Shown piece by piece: positions 14,970-24,600 of a DNA stretch of 64,000 nt (positions within the stretch are counted from its first letter, which is position 1; every line of letters starts with the position of its first letter). The DNA is from CBDCUE01 sp965222515 (GTDB lineage: Bacteria; Pseudomonadota; Alphaproteobacteria; Rickettsiales; JABIRX01). Location: NCBI GenBank assembly GCA_965222515.1, contig CBDCUE010000017.1, forward strand, positions 115,229 to 179,228, written 5' to 3'. The notes beneath the pieces are model-generated. The model was not told where the DNA came from. It was given only the letters and a program-made list of their open reading frames with translations, and did no database searches. Both the position numbers and the translations under genes were made by a program.

Positions 14970-17369
14970 TTACATTTCTGCCACTTTCTTCCAAAAAACA
15001 GGTAGCCAATCTTGGGGATTGTCTCCTACTTCTGCTATGATTTGATCTAATAATATAACTGTCTCTGCTCTTCCTGATAATGTTTCTATGACATCATCCA
15101 TACCAGCTAAATCAATTCTAGCCACGACAGAGTCTGATCCTTGCTTTACCAAAAAAAATCTAGAACTAGGGTCAGTGTTTTTTATTATCTGATATTCTCT
15201 TGCCGATAAACCAAAAACTTCTCTATATGCCTTTGTTGCTTTTAAGTTCGGTAAAAATATTTGAGTTGCAGTTTGTTGAACCAAAGTATCACTAATATCA
15301 CTTTTAGTAGCATCCTCTACTGATTGAGTGGCAAAGATAACCAATGCATTTAATTTTCTTAGAACTTTTAACCAATCTTTAATTCTAGGAGCAAATACAT
15401 CATTGTCAATTAAGGCCCAAGCTTCATCTAAAACTATTAAGGTTTTTGTACCATCAAGAGACATAGAAATTCTATGAAACAAATATAATAAAACGGAACC
15501 AAGGCTAAATTTATCTTGCAATAATTTATTCATTTCAAAGCCAAAACTATTAGCAGAGAGAAAATCTATATTATCTTCTGCATTGTCAAAAATTTTTGAA
15601 TGACTACCATCGCTATGCCACATTGCAATCCTACTTGCTAAACTTCCTGGCCCTCCCATTCCTAAAAAAGCTACTACATTTTTTAATCTTCTTTCTTTTT
15701 TAGGTAATCTATAATTTCCATTAATTGTTTCTTTTATTTTTTCTATATCCTCGGGGGTAAGAGGGGGATAATCTTCTTGAGTAAGTAATGCTTTAAACCA
15801 ATCCACTAAAAATGTTATATTTTCATTGTTACGATCCAACTGCAATGGGTTAAAACCGCTTTCCTTTCCTGCTTCAATGGTGAAGTGATGACCACCTATT
15901 GCTTTGATAAAAATTTCTGCACCTCTATCTTTATCAAAAAAGAAAGTTCTAGGTCTAAATTTTTGTGCTTGGCAACATAAGAAATTCATCAAAACAGTTT
16001 TACCAGCCCCTGTTGGTCCAATAATTAGCGAATGACCAACATCCCTATGATGAAAATTAAAGAAAAAAGGAGTTCCTGAACTAGTGTTAAATACTGTAAC
16101 CGCATTGCCCCAATGATTTCCTTCTCTTTGTCCTGATGGATAATTGTGAAATGAAGCAAATCCTGCTAAATTCAAGGTGTTTATAGTAAATTTTCTTACT
16201 AAATAGCTACTGTTACCTGGTAATTGTCCCCAATATGCAGGTTCTAAATTCATCATTTCTCGGACTGCATTAATTCCTATATTAGAAAATTCTACTACTA
16301 ATTGTGATAGGCTATTTTCTAAAGATTTGAATTCATCTCTAATAGCCAACACTTGTAAAGTATGTTTTCCAAATGCAATTTGACCACTCATAGCAATGTC
16401 TAATGCTTCAGTAATTTCTGCTATTTGAGATTTTGCAAGATCTTCTGATTGTTGTAATCTATTTTGTTGCAATTGCATACCACTAATAGCAGTTGACCTA
16501 TCAGTAAATTCAAAATTTTGTGTGATAATACATTCAAAAGGTAATTTTAAAAAATTATCTAACATTCCAGCCGAAGTATTGGGTCTATGCTCCTTTACAC
16601 TTATTATCCCTGCATACCTACTACCAAAAACACCTTTTGCTTCTAGTGATTTTTTACCAAAAAACAATCTATGATTAGGTAATACTTTAGAAATATTTTC
16701 TAAAGGAACTATATAAGGCTGTTTAAAACCACAATTAACTAGCATACCTAAAAATTCTAATATTTCTGAAAAAACCCCATTTTTTTTTTTGGGGCTACCC
16801 AGTAACTTCACTCCATAACTAGAATAAGCATTTAGCATTCTATTAGTCATTTCATCTAATTCTGCAAAATTATCTTCTAATTCTCTTTTCCAAGCATCTT
16901 TGTCTGTTTTTTTTTCAATAGCTTTGCTAAGATTCTCTAACATAGCTATTCCAGATGTATCTTTTTGTTTAATGATAGAAACATAAAGTTCATTAACAAA
17001 GGTGTAGTCTCCTCTATGGCGATAATGCCATTCTTCATCAGCTATTTGAGAGAAATAATCAGGCATATCACCATCAGGATAAGCTCTTTGTTTTCTTCTT
17101 ATTGTGTGGAACATCATAGAAAAAGTTCCTTTTCCCATTCCTTTAAACAAGGAATTTCTTAATTCCTTTTTTATCTCTAAATCTTCGTCATCTGCTGTTT
17201 CAAAAGAGAATCCATTAACTTTTATAACTCTAAGAAGTCTATTTTCTGTTAGCAATATAGTGTTATTATTGTAATGACAAACATAGGGTAGAAAATTACT
17301 AGCAGAATATTCACTTTTTATTAGTTTGTCATATTTTAATCGGGCATTTGATAATTTTAAACCTAGCAT
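14970..17369 (-). CDS. virB4: Type IV secretion ATPase VirB4
   Basis: 799-residue VirB4/CagE ATPase that powers assembly and substrate transfer in a VirB-type secretion system at the inner membrane. An N-terminal CagE/TrbE-VirB domain (residues ~1-400) is followed by the motor domain with Walker A GPTGAGKT near residue 452, Walker B TLIVLDEAWALI near residue 645, and the FATQSVEDA motif. The length is typical. virB3 ends 3 bases upstream, the same order as in the rvh system of Rickettsiales. In rvh loci one or more virB6 genes usually follow; here the unit ends in the palindromic element and mgtE, so virB6 genes must be elsewhere or absent. Confidence 0.96.
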   Translation of the reverse strand: MLGLKLSNARLKYDKLIKSEYSASNFLPYVCHYNNNTILLTENRLLRVIKVNGFSFETADDEDLEIKKELRNSLFKGMGKGTFSMMFHTIRRKQRAYPDGDMPDYFSQIADEEWHYRHRGDYTFVNELYVSIIKQKDTSGIAMLENLSKAIEKKTDKDAWKRELEDNFAELDEMTNRMLNAYSSYGVKLLGSPKKKNGVFSEILEFLGMLVNCGFKQPYIVPLENISKVLPNHRLFFGKKSLEAKGVFGSRYAGIISVKEHRPNTSAGMLDNFLKLPFECIITQNFEFTDRSTAISGMQLQQNRLQQSEDLAKSQIAEITEALDIAMSGQIAFGKHTLQVLAIRDEFKSLENSLSQLVVEFSNIGINAVREMMNLEPAYWGQLPGNSSYLVRKFTINTLNLAGFASFHNYPSGQREGNHWGNAVTVFNTSSGTPFFFNFHHRDVGHSLIIGPTGAGKTVLMNFLCCQAQKFRPRTFFFDKDRGAEIFIKAIGGHHFTIEAGKESGFNPLQLDRNNENITFLVDWFKALLTQEDYPPLTPEDIEKIKETINGNYRLPKKERRLKNVVAFLGMGGPGSLASRIAMWHSDGSHSKIFDNAEDNIDFLSANSFGFEMNKLLQDKFSLGSVLLYLFHRISMSLDGTKTLIVLDEAWALIDNDVFAPRIKDWLKVLRKLNALVIFATQSVEDATKSDISDTLVQQTATQIFLPNLKATKAYREVFGLSAREYQIIKNTDPSSRFFLVKQGSDSVVARIDLAGMDDVIETLSGRAETVILLDQIIAEVGDNPQDWLPVFWKKVAEM

Positions 17370-17372
17370 TTT

Positions 17373-17651
17373 TTAATAGAGATCGTAAGAATTAGAATGA
17401 TAAAAAGATCTATTCCTGCATTTTGAGCATTTTGCTGATCTGGTCATTAACAGCTCTACCGCTAAAGGTTCTTTAGAACAAATAATATAACCTATACCAT
17501 GAAACACAACTAGCAAAATAAAAGCTATAAAATCACCTTGGAATATAAAATATAATAAACAAGTCATACCATTTAATAAAACAAAAGGATAGGTTACCCC
17601 AAATAACATTGCAGGTCTAGTAAGTCCAAGAAAAAGTGGGTCTATTTGCAT
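17373..17651 (-). CDS. virB3: Type IV secretion inner-membrane protein VirB3
   Basis: 92 residues with the family's start (DPLFLGLTRPAMLFGVTY) and two adjacent membrane helices at residues ~15-55, then a short cytoplasmic tail (KEPLAVELLMTR). VirB3 is a small bitopic partner of VirB4 in the secretion channel. It lies 3 bases before virB4 and is the first gene of this minus-strand pair. An 85-base divergent intergenic region separates it from the aminotransferase gene and should hold promoters for both directions. The Cys-rich tail (CSKCRNRS) is a little unusual but short. Confidence 0.9.
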   Translation of the reverse strand: MQIDPLFLGLTRPAMLFGVTYPFVLLNGMTCLLYFIFQGDFIAFILLVVFHGIGYIICSKEPLAVELLMTRSAKCSKCRNRSFYHSNSYDLY

Positions 17652-17736
17652 ATCATTTATTAAAAACAGTTGATTATTAACATATAAATTAATATTTTGA
17701 ACAATTCAATAATTATTAAAAATAAAAACAATATTT

Positions 17737-18939
17737 ATGTCATTTCTATCAAAAAAATTAGAGTTAATTAAAGACTCTCCAACTATCGCAGTAACTATAA
17801 AAGCAAAAGAACTTAAGGAATCTGGAAAAGATGTTATTGGTTTAGGAGCAGGGGAGCCTGATTTTGATACTGCAGATAATGTAAAAAAAGCAGCCATTGT
17901 AGCAATTAATCAAGGTCATTCAAAATATACAGCAGTAGATGGTATTGTGGAGTTAAAAAAAGCTATTCAAAATAAATTTTTGAAAGAAAATAATATTAAT
18001 TATGAATTAGATGAAATTATTGTAGGAACTGGAGGAAAACAAGTTTTATACAATGCTTTTATGGCAAGTTTAAATGAAGGGGATGAGGTGATCATTCCAG
18101 CTCCATTTTGGGTGTCATATCCAGATATAGTTCTTCTTTCTGGAGGAACTCCAAAAATTGTAAATTGTACTATTGCTAATAATTTTAAAATCACCCCAGA
18201 GCAATTAGAAGAATCAATTATAGATAAAACTAAATGGCTGATTTTAAACTCTCCATCAAACCCAACAGGGATGTGTTACACTAAGCAAGAATTATTGGAT
18301 CTTTTAGAAATAGTAAGAAAACATCCTAAGGTTAATATTTTGAGTGATGATATATATGAACATCTAATTTATGATGGTTTTAAATTTTATGCCATAGCAG
18401 AATTGGCACCTGATTTAAAAAATAGAATTTTGACCTTAAATGGAGTATCCAAAGCCTATGCTATGACTGGTTGGAGAATTGGTTATGCGGGAGGTAATAA
18501 AACACTAATTAAAGCGATGAAAAAACTACAATCTCAAAGCACCTCTAACCCCTGCTCAATTGCTCAATATGCAGCATTGGAGGCTATTTCAGGAACACAA
18601 AATTATTTAAAATCTCAAAGAAAAATATTTGAAAGAAGAAGGGATTTGGTGCTTGTTAAATTATCTTCAATAAAAGGATTAGAGGTAATTAAGCCCCAAG
18701 GTGCTTTTTATGTTTTTGTATCCATTAAAAATTTAATCGGGAAAAAAACAATTTCTAAAAAAACTATTAATAGCTGTAATGATTTTGCTAGTTACTTATT
18801 AGAAGAGTTTTTAGTAGCGGTGGTTTCAGGAGATGCTTTTGGAGCAAGTGGATATTTTAGAATTTCTTATGCCACCTCCGATGAGCTATTAGAAAAAGCC
18901 TGTAAAAGAATTGCAGATGCTTGTGAAAAACTTATCTAA
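17737..18939 (+). CDS. aatA: Aspartate aminotransferase, class I (AatA type)
   Basis: 400-residue PLP-dependent aminotransferase of fold type I, converting aspartate and 2-oxoglutarate to oxaloacetate and glutamate. Visible motifs are GLGAGEPDFDTAD near the N-terminus, LNSPSNPTG around residue 170, SDDIYEHL, and SKAYAMTGWRIGYAGG with the PLP lysine near residue 240. The C-terminal GYFRISYATS holds the substrate-binding arginine. The length is standard. This branch of enzymes may also act on prephenate in some alphaproteobacteria. It heads a plus-strand run with lapA-like, trpF and batD-like genes, with 25 bases to the next start. Confidence 0.92.
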   Translation: MSFLSKKLELIKDSPTIAVTIKAKELKESGKDVIGLGAGEPDFDTADNVKKAAIVAINQGHSKYTAVDGIVELKKAIQNKFLKENNINYELDEIIVGTGGKQVLYNAFMASLNEGDEVIIPAPFWVSYPDIVLLSGGTPKIVNCTIANNFKITPEQLEESIIDKTKWLILNSPSNPTGMCYTKQELLDLLEIVRKHPKVNILSDDIYEHLIYDGFKFYAIAELAPDLKNRILTLNGVSKAYAMTGWRIGYAGGNKTLIKAMKKLQSQSTSNPCSIAQYAALEAISGTQNYLKSQRKIFERRRDLVLVKLSSIKGLEVIKPQGAFYVFVSIKNLIGKKTISKKTINSCNDFASYLLEEFLVAVVSGDAFGASGYFRISYATSDELLEKACKRIADACEKLI

Positions 18940-18964
18940 TAAATAAGTGTAATTAATAAAAAAT

Positions 18965-19249
18965 ATGCTAAAATATCTCCTTTATCTTATTGTCTTTATT
19001 ATTATCTTACTCTTTGGCTTTGCTAATAATGAGACTGTTTTATTAAAATTTATTCCTAACATTATTGAATTTTCTTTACCATTACATATGGTAATTTTTA
19101 TTTCTATTATTTTAGGAATGATTATTTGTTATTTTTCTTATGCTTATCAAACTATTTTATATAAGATTAAAAACTTTTTACAAAATAGAAAAATTATTAA
19201 GTTGGAAAAAAATATCAAGCAAAACAACAATATTATGCTAGAGAAATGA
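18965..19249 (+). CDS. LapA-domain (DUF1049) small membrane protein
   Basis: 94 residues with two membrane helices (residues ~2-20 and ~40-62) separated by a short loop NNETVLLKFIPNIIEFSLPL, followed by a basic coiled tail. This layout and the first-helix/NxxxVxLxF pattern fit the LapA (lipopolysaccharide assembly protein A, DUF1049) family. In Escherichia coli LapA works with LapB in regulating LpxC turnover, but alphaproteobacterial relatives are poorly studied and no lapB is visible here. The gene overlaps trpF by 4 bases. The LapA-trpF neighbourhood is seen in alphaproteobacteria and supports the call. Confidence 0.75.
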   Translation: MLKYLLYLIVFIIILLFGFANNETVLLKFIPNIIEFSLPLHMVIFISIILGMIICYFSYAYQTILYKIKNFLQNRKIIKLEKNIKQNNNIMLEK

Positions 19250-19878
19250 ATAAAAAAATTAAGTTTTGTGGCATTAATAATATAGAAATTTTAAAATCAA
19301 TTTTATCATATCACATTTATCCTGATTTTTTAGGTTTTGTTTTTTATCAAAGCTCTCCTAGAAATATTAGTTTTGCTCAAGCAAAATTATTTTCTGATTT
19401 AATTGGTAATAAAATAAAAAAAATTGCTGTAACAATAGATAATGATTTAGTTTTTTTAGAAAAAATAGTAAATAACCTTAAGCCAAATATTTTACAATTA
19501 CATAAAGAGGGGGATATTGAAGAAATAGTAGAAATAAAGAGAAAATTTAATCTGCCAATTATTCAGGCTATAAAGATCACAGAAACCTCTAATCTTTCTA
19601 AAAAAATTAATAAATATAAGAATTATGTAGATTATTTTTTATTTGATAGCAAGCTATCAGGTAGTGGGAAAAAATTTAATTGGAAAATTTTACATAGTTT
19701 AGAAAAAAATACAAAATATTTTTTAGCTGGAGGAATTAATATTACTAACTTGAGTGATGCTTACCAAACAAATGCAAATTTTCTTGACCTTTCTTCTGGG
19801 ATTGAAACTATAAGAGGGGTTAAAGATTTTGCTAAAATTAAAGAAATTTTACTATGCTTTCAAAAATTAAATTCATAA
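19246..19878 (+). CDS. trpF: Phosphoribosylanthranilate isomerase TrpF
   Basis: 210-residue single-domain (beta/alpha)8 barrel. It keeps the KFCGI motif with the catalytic cysteine, FVFYQSSPRNIS, LHKEGD (usually LHG), the FDSKLSGSGKKFNW phosphate-site loop, LAGGIN, and DLSSGIE. It would isomerise N-(5-phosphoribosyl)anthranilate in tryptophan synthesis. No other trp gene is in the window, and in most bacteria trpF is next to trpB and trpA. The start overlaps lapA by 4 bases and the end overlaps the BatD-like gene by 25. A retained trpF without the pathway would suggest another role, but other trp genes could lie outside the window. Confidence 0.9.
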   Translation: MNKKIKFCGINNIEILKSILSYHIYPDFLGFVFYQSSPRNISFAQAKLFSDLIGNKIKKIAVTIDNDLVFLEKIVNNLKPNILQLHKEGDIEEIVEIKRKFNLPIIQAIKITETSNLSKKINKYKNYVDYFLFDSKLSGSGKKFNWKILHSLEKNTKYFLAGGINITNLSDAYQTNANFLDLSSGIETIRGVKDFAKIKEILLCFQKLNS

Positions 19879-21572
19879 AAATTTTTGCTCTTTATTTATG
19901 TTTTATTTCGTCTAGTTTTGCTGGAGAATTACTTTTATATCCAGAAAAAGCTAAATTTTTTAAAGGAGAAACTATAATTTTAGTTTTAGAATTAAAAAAT
20001 GATAAAGCATATAAAAACCCAAATTTTGATAATTATGCCGAGCTTGGATTGGTTTTAACTGGGCAGGCACAATTTATTAAAACATCTATAATAAATGGCA
20101 AGAGATTAGGTCTGCAATCTTGGAAATTATCTTTTAGAACTGCAAAAACTGGACAAATAACTCTTCCTGAAATTACCGTTCATACCAAAAATGGTGTGGT
20201 AACTTCTAATAAAACTAGTATTCTTATTAGTGATAAACCAAGAAAGCAGGGCAATTACATCACAGATAATATAAAAATATCTACGAAAATTATTGGCAAA
20301 AAACCTAAAAAAAATGATTTTTATATTTCTGAGAATTTTTTATATCAAGTAACTGTTATAAGATATATTAATTTGTATCAAGCCGAGTACATTGAGCCAT
20401 CATCAAAAGATGTAATTATTAGTGCATTAAGAGAAGATAAATCTGAAGAGGTGTTAATTAATAATAGAAAGGCAATTAGAACTACTTACCTATATAAAAT
20501 TATACCAATAAAGCAAGGTAGTTTCGTCATAAACCCTGCAAAATTGCAAGGTAAAATCATTGATCAAAATAGTAAATATAAAAGTTCTTCACAATTTGAG
20601 CAATTTTTTTCATTTTCAGGAAATAAATATAAAAATTTTCAGCTATTTTCTCCAAAACTTAAATTAAATATTAAGCCAGCAGAATTTAATGATAATAAAT
20701 GGCTAGTTGCTAAAAAAATTAATTTGAAATATCAAAATCTAGATATAAAAAATAAATATCCAGGTGATGATATTTCTATTTCTATAAAATTATCTGGCTA
20801 TGATTTAACTAGCTCTCAATTACCAAATATTACTTTTCCAAAATCAAGAAATTATAATATTTATCCAGAAAAACCACTTTTGAAAGATAAAATTACTAAG
20901 CATAACAATATCTATGCAGAAAAAATATTTAACTGGACAATTATTCCTACTCAAGCAAAAAACATTGATTTAAGTAATGTTTCTGTCACTTGGTGGAATA
21001 GTAAAAAGAATCAAAAAGAAACAACAAAACTTCCTGTCTTAAATATCAAAATAACTCCTTTGGAGCAAGAAGAAGAAATAACTAAAGATAATATTAGGCA
21101 GAAAAATGTTATTCAAAAATTTCAAAAGATTATACCAAAATGGATAATCATATCTATCATTATCCTGATAGTTATTATTATGTTATTATCAACCTTTATA
21201 ATAAGAATGTTTTTTAAAAATAAAAGATCTACTAATGATGAAGTAATAAAAGATAAAATATCAATAAGTGGTATAGGAGATATTATTGGATTAGAAAAAT
21301 TTTGTTTAAAATTTTGTCAGGATAAATTTAAAATAGAGTTTTTAAATTTATCTCAAATCTCAAATTTTTTAGAGAAAAATGCTAAAAACAATAAAAAAAC
21401 CATAGCAATAAAAGGTTTTTTTCAAAAAATAGAAACTTATATTTATGGAAAAAATAATGATTATCAAATAACAGATTTAAAAAAAGAAATGAAAACTGTT
21501 TTAAATGATTTCAAATTTATAAATATCAAAAGTAAGAAAAAAAAAAAAGGAGATTTTGAACTTAATCCATAA
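19854..21572 (+). CDS. BatD-like (oxygen tolerance) membrane-anchored protein
   Basis: 572 residues with a signal peptide (residues 1-23, ending SSSFAG), a long extracytoplasmic part of beta-rich repeats (residues ~24-425), a membrane helix around residues 428-452, and a cytoplasmic C-terminal tail of ~120 residues. The N-terminal phrase LLLYPEKAKFFKGETIILVLEL and the TYLYKIIPIKQGSFVINP segment are typical of BatD/oxygen-tolerance proteins. In other bacteria BatD acts with BatA/B and a MoxR ATPase; none is seen next to it here. The start lies inside trpF, and the signal peptide supports it. Function in this organism is uncertain. Confidence 0.7.
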   Translation: MLSKIKFIKIFALYLCFISSSFAGELLLYPEKAKFFKGETIILVLELKNDKAYKNPNFDNYAELGLVLTGQAQFIKTSIINGKRLGLQSWKLSFRTAKTGQITLPEITVHTKNGVVTSNKTSILISDKPRKQGNYITDNIKISTKIIGKKPKKNDFYISENFLYQVTVIRYINLYQAEYIEPSSKDVIISALREDKSEEVLINNRKAIRTTYLYKIIPIKQGSFVINPAKLQGKIIDQNSKYKSSSQFEQFFSFSGNKYKNFQLFSPKLKLNIKPAEFNDNKWLVAKKINLKYQNLDIKNKYPGDDISISIKLSGYDLTSSQLPNITFPKSRNYNIYPEKPLLKDKITKHNNIYAEKIFNWTIIPTQAKNIDLSNVSVTWWNSKKNQKETTKLPVLNIKITPLEQEEEITKDNIRQKNVIQKFQKIIPKWIIISIIILIVIIMLLSTFIIRMFFKNKRSTNDEVIKDKISISGIGDIIGLEKFCLKFCQDKFKIEFLNLSQISNFLEKNAKNNKKTIAIKGFFQKIETYIYGKNNDYQITDLKKEMKTVLNDFKFINIKSKKKKKGDFELNP

Positions 21573-21679
21573 TGGGATTCTTCATAAGTGTATTGAGAAA
21601 TCCTATTAATTAATTATTAACTAGACATAAAAAATAATTGTAGTTATTTTTGCTAGAAAATAAAAAATTATAGAGCTAT

Positions 21680-24600
21680 ATGAATAACTATTCATCTAAA
21701 ATTATCAATAATAGAGTTGAGAATCTTATAAAAACTTTTCAAAGTGAGATTGATAAAAAACCTTTATTTAAAACATTTATAGATATTTGTTATAATGACA
21801 CTATTCATAACGATCTCTTGTTAAAAAATGATCAGGAATTATTTACTACGATATCTTTATTTTTTTCATTAATTGAAAATAAAAAACAAAACGAATTTAA
21901 GATAAAAACCAAAACTATTAAAGATAAAGGAAAAGAATATAGTTTCGTAACAATTTTAGCTAATGATATGCCTTTCTTGGTAGATTCTTTTTCTGCTAAA
22001 ATTGCTAAATTAGGTTTTGCTACAAAAAGAATCGTTAATAGATTGGTAGGATCTAAAAGAGATAAAAAAGGAGCTTTAGAACAATTATATAGCTATAATG
22101 ACTCTCTTAATCACGATGGTTTAAAAAACGAAGCAATTATAAGCTTTCAGATTACTTTAATTAAAAAGACTAAAATTATAAAAATTCTAGAAAAAAGCCT
22201 GACAGATATATTTTTATTAGTAGAAAAAGCAACGAGAGATTGGTCTAATGTTCTTTATAAATTATATAATATTAAAAAAGAAATAAAATCTTTAAATAAT
22301 GTAATAGATAAAAGATATGATTTAGAAGAAGATTTACAATTTTGTGATTGGGTAGAAGATAATGCTTTTATCTTTTTAGGCTACACGGAATATAATTCTA
22401 AAAGAGATAATAATAATGATGTATTATTTTCAATTAAAAATAATTCTCAATTAGGTATTTGTCAAAATTATAAAACTGATGATCTGATAAAAATTGAAGG
22501 AAAAGTATATGATAAAGAGCTAAAAAATTCTTCTTTAATTGATATCAATAAATCAGGAAAAAAATCTCCAATACATAGGGATGTTCATCTTGATGTTATT
22601 AGAATTAAAAAATTTGATGCTAAAGGGAAGTTGATAGGAGAATATCGTTTCTTTGGCTTATTTACTTCAATATTATTTTTCCAAAAAATAGATAAAATAC
22701 CTCTAATAAGGAAAAAAGTTTCAGAGATTATAAAAAAATCTAATTTTAATTTATCAGGTCATAATGGTAAAGAACTTGTTTCTGCCATCAATAACTATCC
22801 AAGAGAAGAGCTGTTTCAAATCAGTGAAAAAGAATTATTAAATATTTGTTTAGGTATAGTGTCTTTATCAGGAAGATTAATTGCTAAAATATTTTATAGA
22901 CAAGATAAATTTAATAGGTTCACTAGTGTTTTCTGTTATTTGCCAAGATTAAAAATATCATCAGGTGTAAGGGACAAGATAAAAGAATTATTAGAAAAAG
23001 AATTAAAGGCAAAAGTTGATGTTGTGTATACTCAAGTAACAGATGCTCCTCTTGCTAGGTTTCATATGACTTTAGTTCCATTAGATGGTATGGGATCACC
23101 TATAATGCCTATAGATTATTGCTATCTTGAAGAAAATATAACAAAAATCATTAGTTCTTGGCAAGATAATTTAATTGCAGAAATGCAAGAAAGATACAAG
23201 GAAGAAGAAGTTTTGTCTAAATATAAAAGATATAAAAATGCTTTTCCATTATCTTATACAGATGATTTTTCTGCGAATATTGCTTGTTTAGATATAGATG
23301 TATTGGAGGAGTCTTTGTTAAATAATCATCCTATCATTAAATTATTTAAGAATGAAAATGATATTTTTTTGAAGCTTTATAATAAAAATGAGCAAATAAA
23401 ACTATCTAGTATAATGCCAATATTAGATAATTTTGCTATAGATACAATAGATGAGCATATTTATAAAGTAAAAACTAATTCATCTACTATTTGGATTCAT
23501 TATTTTAAAATTATACTTCCTAAAACAATTGTAAAATTTGATAAAGTTCAGCCCATTTTTGAAAATGCAGGAGAAAAATGTCTATTAGGAGAGATTGAAA
23601 ATGATGAATTAAATAAATTAATATTAATAGCAGGTGTTGATATTAGAGATATAGCTTTAATTAGAGCTTATTGTAAATTCATAAAACAAACTAATTTTTC
23701 TTATGGTTTTGATTTTATTATTGATGCATTAAGTAAAAATAGTAAAATTACTAATAAATTAATTCAATTATTTTATGGGAAGTTTAAGCCAAAATCTACT
23801 TTAAAAATAGATGAGATCAAAGCATCAATTATAAAATCATTAAGTAAAGTAAAAAATGTTGCAGAAGATGTGGTGATTAGTAAATTTTTAGAATTATTAA
23901 ATGCTACTGTTAGAACGAATTTTTTTCAATTAGATGAAGAAAAACAATATAAGAATTATATCTCATTTAAAATTTTGTCTAAAAATATTAGTGACATTGC
24001 TTTTCCTAAACCTGAAAAAGAAGTTTTTGTTTATTCTGCAAATATGGAAGGAGTTCATTTGAGAGCTGGAGATGTAGCAAGAGGAGGGCTTAGATGGTCA
24101 GATAGAAGTGAAGACTTTAGAACAGAGGTCCAAGGTCTAGTAAAAGCTCAAATTACAAAAAATGCAGTAATTATCCCAACAGGTTCTAAAGGTGGGTTTA
24201 TTGTAAAAAAAAATTTATCTGATTTGACTAGAGAAGAATTTATGGCAGAAGGTATTGTTGCATATAAAACATTTTTATCAGGAATTTTAGATATTACAGA
24301 TAATATCAAGGGAGACAAGGTTATCTCTCCTGCAAATGTTGTAAGATATGACGGTGATGATCCATATTTAGTTGTAGCGGCTGACAAGGGAACAGCAACA
24401 TTTTCTGATATTGCTAATGAATTAGCTAAAAAATATAATTTTTGGTTAGGTGATGCTTTTGCTTCTGGTGGTTCTCAAGGTTATGATCATAAGAAAATGG
24501 GAATTACTGCCAAAGGTGCATTTGTGTCTGTACAAAGACATTTTTATGAGATGAATAAAAATATAGAACAAGAAAAATGGACTGCTATTGGTATTGGCGA

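Noticed and set aside
17706..17897. 63-codon minus-strand frame over the aatA start
   Set aside because: It lies opposite the conserved aatA N-terminus and has no family match; a shadow frame.
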